Below are positions 58,931 through 64,000 of a stretch of 64,000 nt of DNA, one piece after another. Source of the stretch: Leifsonia sp. CL147 (GTDB lineage Bacteria; Actinomycetota; Actinomycetes; Actinomycetales; Microbacteriaceae); NCBI RefSeq assembly GCF_900114565.1, contig NZ_FOTM01000007.1:62001-126000 (forward strand), written 5' to 3'. The translations under genes and the position numbers were made by a program. The notes beneath the pieces were generated by a model. It was not told where the DNA came from, made no database searches, and worked only from the letters and a program-made list of their open reading frames with translations. Positions within the stretch are counted from its first letter, which is position 1. The number at the start of each line of letters is the position of its first letter.

Positions 58931-59506
58931 ATGACAGCGATGTCGAGGCAGCGTCGGCGGGCTGTGGTGCGTATCGTGGCGCTGACCGCGCTGGTTGCCA
59001 CAGCAACCCTGACCGGATGCGCACCACAACCCAAGACCGCGAAGGAGATCCAGCAGGTGGAAGACGACGACAAAGCCGACCGCGCCGCAGTCCAACACGA
59101 GATGCAGCGCCTCTACGACGAGGCCACCGCCCTGGTCGCCGACACCTGGCCGAAACCAGACACGATGACCTGGCAGCCCGGGTGTGGTGACTACGCCGAC
59201 GGCACCCCGTCGGAGACGTGGAACATCTTCAACCAGTACAAGGGTCCGACGAAGTCCAGTCCTGAGGAGACGGCGGAGCGGGTGGCGAAGATGTGGACCG
59301 ACTACGGTTTCCCGACGAAAGTGATCGAGGACAACAAGATCTACCCGCCACGGAAAGTCGTGTCCTACCCACCCTATCTCACCGGGGTCCGTGAAGACGG
59401 CTTCGCGATCGTCTTCACCATCGGTGAGAACTACTCCGACTTCCGTGGTTACAGTCGGTGCGCTCCGATCGACCCGGACGACCCGCGACTCCCGAAGAAC
59501 TGGTGA
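58931..59506 (+). CDS. Lipoprotein, second copy of the tandem pair
   Basis: 191 residues, 11 differences from the first copy (about 94% identical). Signal and lipobox (LTGC, Cys30) are identical. Differences cluster in residues ~75-125 (e.g. MTWQPGCGDYADGTPSETWN, NIFNQYKGPTKSS, KMWTDYG), plus DFRGYS and DPRLP near the end. The duplicated unit is 616 bp and includes ~17 bp before the ATG (ttcgggacg) and tgacggtgattcg after the stop. It would be exported and lipidated like copy one. No family recognised. Confidence 0.85.
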   Translation: MTAMSRQRRRAVVRIVALTALVATATLTGCAPQPKTAKEIQQVEDDDKADRAAVQHEMQRLYDEATALVADTWPKPDTMTWQPGCGDYADGTPSETWNIFNQYKGPTKSSPEETAERVAKMWTDYGFPTKVIEDNKIYPPRKVVSYPPYLTGVREDGFAIVFTIGENYSDFRGYSRCAPIDPDDPRLPKNW

Positions 59507-59545
59507 CGGTGATTCGCTCGGGTCGCGAGGGACTGCCCGCCCCGA

Positions 59546-60757
59546 TCAGTCCCCCAGCTGAGCGCCCCGCTCGTCGATTCCGACCGCCTCCCGCATCGCG
59601 GCCAGGATGTCCGGCTCATTAGGGAGCGGCTCCAGGGGGTCGCCGGAGACGAACACGCGCACCTGCAGCAGCGCCTGGTGGACGAGCATGGCGAGACCCG
59701 AGACCGTGCGGCCGCCCACGGACTCCCACTGCGCCGCGAGTGGAGTGGGCCACGGCTCGTAGGCGACGTCGAACAACAGGGAACGACGCCGGGTGGAGTC
59801 CGTGTACAGGGCCTCGGTGAGGGCGCCGCCCGGGACGGTGCTGATCACGAGCTCGGGGACGTCCAGCGAGCGATCCGCCTGTGAGAAGGGGCGGATGCGG
59901 ATGCGCAGGCCCAGGTCGTTGGCCAGCTGTTCCATCCAGGAGCTTCGTGCGAGGTCGCGCACGTGCACATCCACCCGTTCCGCTCCGAGCTCCGCAGCAG
60001 CGACGAGCGCGGACGCGGCGGTCGCTCCGCCGCCGAGGATGTGGACGTAGCGCACCTGCTCGAGACCGGCGGCGCGGAGTGCGTGGACGATACCGGCGAC
60101 ATCGGTGTTGAATCCGCGGACGTCCTCGCCGTCCAGCAGGACCGTGTTTGCTCCCCCGGTCTGTTCGGCGATGCGGTCCGTGTCGCTGAGCAGCGGCAGG
60201 ACCGCCTTCTTCAACGGCATGGTCAGCGACAGACCCCGCCACTCCTGGCCCAGGCCGGCGATGAAGCCGGGCAGCGCATCCTCGGTCACGTCGACGGCCT
60301 CGTAGGACCAGTCGAGGCCGAGGGCGCTGTATGCGGCGCGGTGGAGCTCGGGAGACCGCGAGTGGCCGATCGGCGAGCCGAGCACGGCCAGGCGCCGGAT
60401 CGGAGCTTTGGCCGCGCGGGGCTTGGATGCCTTCGGCTTGGCGGGAGCGGGTGCGGGCGCAGCTGCCGGCTCGGACTCCGGCTCGGGCTCCGGCCCGGGT
60501 TCCCGCTCGGACTCCGGCTCCGGGTCCTCGCGGTCTGCGGCCTCCACGGCCTCCGCCACCGCAGCCTCCTCGGCCTCCCGCTGGCGCTCCTCGTCGACCA
60601 GCGCGGCGATCGCGGCCTCCGCCGACGCCTCGGAGACACCGTTCTCGACGGCGAGCTTCTCGACGGCGAGCTCTTCGGCGGTGACCCCCTCGGCCTCGAC
60701 CCCCTCGGCCGCCTCCGTCATGTCCACGTCGCGCGTAGGCTTGCTGGTCTTATCCAT
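59546..60757 (-). CDS. aroE: Shikimate dehydrogenase with long acidic/Pro-rich N-terminal extension
   Basis: 403 residues, against ~270 for the family. Residues ~120-390 are AroE: AVLGSPIGHSRSPELHRAAY, LSLTMPLKKAVLPLL (catalytic Lys), NTDVAGIV, and the nucleotide loop HILGGGATAASAL. Residues 1-117 are first acidic and Ala/Glu-rich (TEAAEGVEAEGVTAEELAVE), then PE repeats (DPEPESEREPGPEPEPESEP) and a basic Pro/Ala/Lys linker. ATG 60757 overlaps the mltG stop by 8 bp; the extension has the same codon bias as the rest and no stops, so it is probably translated, although a start near residue 117 cannot be excluded. NADPH-dependent step before aroK. Confidence 0.93.
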   Translation of the reverse strand: MDKTSKPTRDVDMTEAAEGVEAEGVTAEELAVEKLAVENGVSEASAEAAIAALVDEERQREAEEAAVAEAVEAADREDPEPESEREPGPEPEPESEPAAAPAPAPAKPKASKPRAAKAPIRRLAVLGSPIGHSRSPELHRAAYSALGLDWSYEAVDVTEDALPGFIAGLGQEWRGLSLTMPLKKAVLPLLSDTDRIAEQTGGANTVLLDGEDVRGFNTDVAGIVHALRAAGLEQVRYVHILGGGATAASALVAAAELGAERVDVHVRDLARSSWMEQLANDLGLRIRIRPFSQADRSLDVPELVISTVPGGALTEALYTDSTRRRSLLFDVAYEPWPTPLAAQWESVGGRTVSGLAMLVHQALLQVRVFVSGDPLEPLPNEPDILAAMREAVGIDERGAQLGD

Positions 60758-62372
60758 AACCGGGGTTGTCCTTCATCCATTGCTGCCATTTCGCGACCGC
60801 CGCATCGTGCTCGGCCTGAGTCGTGGAGAAGATCGTCTCTCCGGTCTTCAGGTTCCAGGTCACGAAGTACATCCACGGGCCGTCGGCGGGATGCTGCACG
60901 GCGTTGATCGCCAGGTCGCCCGGGTTCGAGATCGGCCCGACGGGGAGACCTGGATGCACGTACGTGTTGTACGGGTTGCTCGCGTCCTCCCGCTCCGCGT
61001 CCGTCGTCTCGACCCGGTTGGTGTGGCCGGTGCCATAGGCGACCGTCGCATCCGACTGCAGATCCCAGCCCTGAGCGAGACGATTGAGGAACACGCGCGC
61101 GACCTTGGGGTAGTCGTCCTTGAGTCCGGCCTCGCGCTGCACGATCGACGCGAGGATGACGGTGTTCCACCGGTTCTGGGGAGCGACGCCCGCCGCATCC
61201 AGCGACTGGAACATCCGGTCGACCATGGTCTTGATCGCCTGCTGCGCGGTGGTCCCCGGGGGGAACGTGTACGTCGCCGGGAACAGGAAGCCCTCGAGGG
61301 ATTTCGCCTGGGCGGGCAGACCGTACGCCGCCGGGTTCGCCGCAGCGGCCTGAAGGTCGGCGAGCGGGATCTTCGTCGCCGTGGCGACCGTCTGGAGCGC
61401 GTCCTTCTCGGCCGTCCCCTCCGGGATCACCGCCGTGTTCTGGACGCGCGAGGCCGGGTCCTCCAGTGCCGCGAGCGCCGCCGCCGCGCTCATCTGCTTC
61501 GCCAGCTTGAAGACGCCGGGCTGGAACTCGGCCTGCGGCTTCTGGCGCAGCAGGAGCGAGTAGAACGCGTCGTAGGTCTTCACCACCCCGGCTTTAGCCA
61601 GGTTCTGCGAGATGGAGGAGCCGTCGTCGCCGGACTTGATGGTGAACATCACCTCGCCGGTTCCGGTGCCCTTGTAGTCGTCGTCCGGCGGGAACAGGGC
61701 GTTCTGCAGCTTGACGATCTGCGGCTGGAAGATCGCGTACGCGCCCCCGGCCATCCCGCCCAGCAGGCCGAGGACCACGATGGTCACGACGAGTCGCCGC
61801 ACCCAGCGCCGCTTCTTGCGCGGTTCGTCGTGCGACACGTAGTTCTGCTGCCGCCAGACGAGGCCGGCCACGGTGTGCGCCGAGTCGTCGTGTGCCGACC
61901 TGTGGTGGGCGGGCGCGTCGTCGGTGTCCTCGAGCATTCCGAACAGAGTACGCGCAGGATGATCGTGGTGCGTGGATGCCTGCTCGTCCGACCCATGACG
62001 GGCGGCCACGCCGACGGGTTCCGGCTCTTCGATCTGGGCCACGGGGCCCGTGATCACGGCGTCGAAGTCGAGGCCGGCCAATGCTGCCGTTTCGGCGGGT
62101 GACTCGTGCCCGGGTCCGGGCGGCGAGGTCGGACCGACCGCTTCGTGAGTCAGGGCCTGCTGCTGCGCCTCGCGCGCCGCGCGCGCCTCTCGGCGGGTCA
62201 TCGGAGGACGCTCGGCGCCGGCCTCGGCTGCTGCCGGCGACGGCGCCTGCTGCTGGGCCGGTTCCTGCTGCCCGGGTTCCTGCTGCGCCGGCGGCGGCTG
62301 GAGCGGCGCGGGCGGCCGGTTCACCGCCGGGAAGGCGGGCGGCTCCGGCCGCTCCTGCGGGTTCTGAGTCAA
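60750..62372 (-). CDS. mltG: Endolytic transglycosylase MltG (YceG-like)
   Basis: 540 residues. A ~210-residue cytoplasmic N-terminus rich in Gln, Pro and Ala precedes a single membrane helix (LVVTIVVLGLLGGMAGGAYA). The extracellular YceG domain follows: IKSGDDGSSISQNLAKAGVV, GVFKLAKQMSAAAALAAL, catalytic Glu in ILASIVQREAGL, then NPYNTYVHPGLPVGPISNPG. It cuts nascent peptidoglycan strands. The start is uncertain: TTG 62372 lies just after the ruvX stop, while GTG 62405 would overlap ruvX by 32 bp; neither has a strong ribosome site. Confidence 0.93.
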   Translation of the reverse strand: MTQNPQERPEPPAFPAVNRPPAPLQPPPAQQEPGQQEPAQQQAPSPAAAEAGAERPPMTRREARAAREAQQQALTHEAVGPTSPPGPGHESPAETAALAGLDFDAVITGPVAQIEEPEPVGVAARHGSDEQASTHHDHPARTLFGMLEDTDDAPAHHRSAHDDSAHTVAGLVWRQQNYVSHDEPRKKRRWVRRLVVTIVVLGLLGGMAGGAYAIFQPQIVKLQNALFPPDDDYKGTGTGEVMFTIKSGDDGSSISQNLAKAGVVKTYDAFYSLLLRQKPQAEFQPGVFKLAKQMSAAAALAALEDPASRVQNTAVIPEGTAEKDALQTVATATKIPLADLQAAAANPAAYGLPAQAKSLEGFLFPATYTFPPGTTAQQAIKTMVDRMFQSLDAAGVAPQNRWNTVILASIVQREAGLKDDYPKVARVFLNRLAQGWDLQSDATVAYGTGHTNRVETTDAEREDASNPYNTYVHPGLPVGPISNPGDLAINAVQHPADGPWMYFVTWNLKTGETIFSTTQAEHDAAVAKWQQWMKDNPGYG

Positions 62373-62373
62373 G

Positions 62374-62841
62374 CTAGCGTCCAATGCTCGATTCGACGGG
62401 GTCACCCGGCGGACGGCCTGTAGACCGCTCCGCATCGAGGGCGTGCTGCAAAATTATCGTGGCCGCGACCTGATCCACCACTGGACGCGCCTTCTTCGTA
62501 TTCCTGCCCGACGCACGCAGCGCCGAGGCCGCCGACACGGTCGACAAGCGCTCGTCGACCAGACGCACCGGGACGCCGGTCTCGGCGGCCAGCGCCGTGG
62601 CGAACCCGATCGCATCCGCCGTGGAGGCGGTGTGCGCTCCCGAGAGCGCCAACGGCAGGCCGACGATAACCTCGAAGGCTCCGAGTTCGCCGACGATCTC
62701 GGCGATCCTGCGGCGATCCGCAGCATCCTCGGAGCGTGCGACCGTCTCGACGGGGGTCGCCAGCATTCCGTCGAGGTCGGAGCGGCTCACGCCGATCCGG
62801 ACCTTGCCGACGTCGATGCCGATCCGCACCCCGCTGCGCAC
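62374..62841 (-). CDS. ruvX: Holliday junction resolvase-like protein RuvX/YqgF
   Basis: 155 residues, RNase H fold. Motifs: RIGIDVGKVRIGVSRSD, VIVGLPLALSGAHT, VRLVDERLSTVSA, and the final Asp in VVDQVAATIILQHAL. In E. coli YqgF processes pre-16S rRNA; the resolvase role is less certain. GTG 62841 (VRSGVRIGIDV) or GTG 62829 may be the start, both directly after alaS. Always between alaS and mltG in actinobacteria. Confidence 0.95.
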   Translation of the reverse strand: MRSGVRIGIDVGKVRIGVSRSDLDGMLATPVETVARSEDAADRRRIAEIVGELGAFEVIVGLPLALSGAHTASTADAIGFATALAAETGVPVRLVDERLSTVSAASALRASGRNTKKARPVVDQVAATIILQHALDAERSTGRPPGDPVESSIGR

Positions 62842-62846
62842 CGGTG

Positions 62847-64000
62847 CTACCCGATCGCCGAGACCACGGCGGTCAGCGCCGCCGGGATCGCGTCGGTGTC
62901 CGTGCCGCCGCCCTGCGCCAGGTCGGCCTTGCCGCCGCCACCGCCGCCCAGGACACCGGCCGCCGTCTTGGCGAGCGCGCCCGCGTTGACGCCCGCGTCG
63001 CGAGCCGCCTGGTTGGTGCCGACGATCACGACGGGCTTGCCCGCGGCGCGTGCCGCCAGCGCGACCGTCGCCGCGTCCGAGCCCAGCCGCTCCCGCACGG
63101 TCGTCACCAGCAGCCGCAGGTCGTCGGCGCTGTTCAGCGTCCCGGCATCCTCTGCCACGACAGTGACTGAACCGCGACGCGTGGCCGAATCCAGCAGCGT
63201 GGGCACCTTGTCCAGTACGGCCCGCGCCTCGAACGCCTGGATGCGCTTCTCCGCGGCCTTGAGGTTCGCCATCAGGTCGGCGATCTTCTCGGGCAGCTGC
63301 TCGCGCGGCGTCTTGAGGGAGCTGGAGAGCTGCGACACGATGGTGCGCTCCACCGCGAGGTCCTTGAAGGCCTCCAGCCCGACCAGGGACTCGACGCGCC
63401 GATTCGTGGAACCGACGGACGACTCGCTGACGAGGTTGATCATCCCGATCTCGGCGCTGGAGGACACGTGGGTGCCTGCACACAGCTCACGCGACCACGG
63501 ACCGCCGATGTCCACCACGCGGACCACGTCGCCGTACTTCTCGCCGAACAGGGCCATCGCGCCGAGCGCCTTCGCCTCGGCGAGCGGAAGCTCGCGGGTG
63601 CTCACCTCGAGATTCTGCCGGATCGCGTTGTTCGAGATCTCCTCGATCTCGGTACGGGTCTCGGCCGAGAGCGCCTGGTTCCACGAGAAGTCGAGGCGCA
63701 GGTAGCCGGCCTTGTTGAAGGAGCCCGACTGGTGTGCGTTCGGCCCGAGCACCTGCCGGAGGGCCGCGTGGATGATGTGGGTCCCCGAGTGCGCCTGGCG
63801 TGCGCCTCGGCGGTAGTCGCCGTCCACGATGCTCGTCGCGGGCGCGCCGAGCCCGACCTCGCCGCTGCGGACGAGGACCTTGTGGCTGATGAGCCCCTTG
63901 ACCGGCTTCTGCACGTCGAGCACATCCAGCTCGTAGCCGGGACCGACGATCGAGCCGGCATCCGCGTCCTGACCGCCGGACTCCGCATAGAGGGCGGTCG
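62847..64000 (-). CDS. alaS: Alanyl-tRNA synthetase, C-terminal part (runs off the window)
   Basis: The last ~384 residues. The editing domain carries the zinc histidines ARQAHSGTHIIHAALRQ and ELCAGTHVSSS. The C-terminal domain (C-Ala) ends with VLGGGGGGKADLAQGGG, the usual glycine-rich signature. The catalytic domain is outside the window. It precedes ruvX with a 5-bp gap and is the first gene of the alaS-ruvX-mltG-aroE row visible here. Confidence 0.97.
   Translation of the reverse strand, partial: TALYAESGGQDADAGSIVGPGYELDVLDVQKPVKGLISHKVLVRSGEVGLGAPATSIVDGDYRRGARQAHSGTHIIHAALRQVLGPNAHQSGSFNKAGYLRLDFSWNQALSAETRTEIEEISNNAIRQNLEVSTRELPLAEAKALGAMALFGEKYGDVVRVVDIGGPWSRELCAGTHVSSSAEIGMINLVSESSVGSTNRRVESLVGLEAFKDLAVERTIVSQLSSSLKTPREQLPEKIADLMANLKAAEKRIQAFEARAVLDKVPTLLDSATRRGSVTVVAEDAGTLNSADDLRLLVTTVRERLGSDAATVALAARAAGKPVVIVGTNQAARDAGVNAGALAKTAAGVLGGGGGGKADLAQGGGTDTDAIPAALTAVVSAIG

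Noticed and set aside
56029-59545. Transposon or phage origin of the LXG-hydrolase module
   Set aside because: No transposase, integrase, terminal inverted repeats or target duplication was seen at the edges. Horizontal gain is still possible from composition and position, but no vehicle is visible.

Overview
The window is 64 kb of very GC-rich, densely packed actinobacterial chromosome. The family-level look is Microbacteriaceae (Leifsonia-like). The clues are a fused integration-host-factor/guanylate-kinase gene, an HGxxPAAW-type small membrane protein in the trp operon, an ANTAR response regulator like pdtaR, a primosomal PriA without a Walker A motif, a PyrR-controlled pyr operon, and many genes with a TAnnnT box only 6-7 nt before the start codon (leaderless transcripts). 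The genus is inferred, not shown.

Layout. 1-11,700 is a mixed region: a DUF885 protein (partial), polA, a hotdog thioesterase, pdtaR, tRNA-Leu(CAA), an FBP-type zinc protein, thioredoxin, an MBL-fold hydrolase, an LLM flavin oxidoreductase, a secreted protein of unknown function, a VOC protein, an SGNH hydrolase, a GNAT and an EamA transporter. 11,718-14,594 is a three-gene unit (LolA-like secreted protein, ABC ATPase, ABC permease). From 14,740 to the end nearly everything is on the minus strand and forms long housekeeping operons. Read in transcription order (right to left) these are alaS-ruvX-mltG-aroE, aroC-aroK-aroB-DUF3052-like-aroQ, efp-nusB-DsbA-like lipoprotein, pyrR-pyrB-pyrC-PH-like-carA-carB-pyrF-(mIHF/gmk), rpoZ-coaBC-metK-priA, fmt-rsmB-rpe, hisE-hisG-hisF-hisI-trpE, Trp-associated membrane protein-HGxxPAAW-trpC-trpB-trpA-lgt, gltB-gltD and pyk. 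Many junctions are 1-14 bp overlaps, implying translational coupling. Together they cover aromatic amino acid, histidine, tryptophan, glutamate and pyrimidine synthesis plus translation and envelope functions.

Two things stand out. (1) At 56.2-59.5 kb an oppositely oriented, visibly less GC-rich module splits the aro genes (aroE from aroC). It holds a 663-residue protein with an LXG-like N-terminal helical domain joined to a DUF1023-type alpha/beta hydrolase, followed by two tandem, about 94% identical lipoproteins, the first overlapping the hydrolase stop codon. This looks like a type VII-style effector with duplicated putative immunity or partner lipoproteins. (2) Four intergenic gaps are filled with elaborate inverted-repeat arrays of three unrelated sequence families. 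A 17-bp palindrome at 40-bp period occurs in 3 copies at 3.6 kb and 16 copies at 49.9-50.5 kb. A 19-bp inverted pair family occurs at 8.3-8.6 kb and a 130-bp tandem hairpin unit at 27.6-27.9 kb. None is a CRISPR, and no insertion sequence or phage gene was seen.

Regulation visible in sequence: a PyrR-binding loop overlapping the pyrR ribosome binding site, a strong terminator after pyk, and several promoters. Gene starts were chosen from ribosome binding sites, overlaps and family alignments from memory; none was tested computationally.
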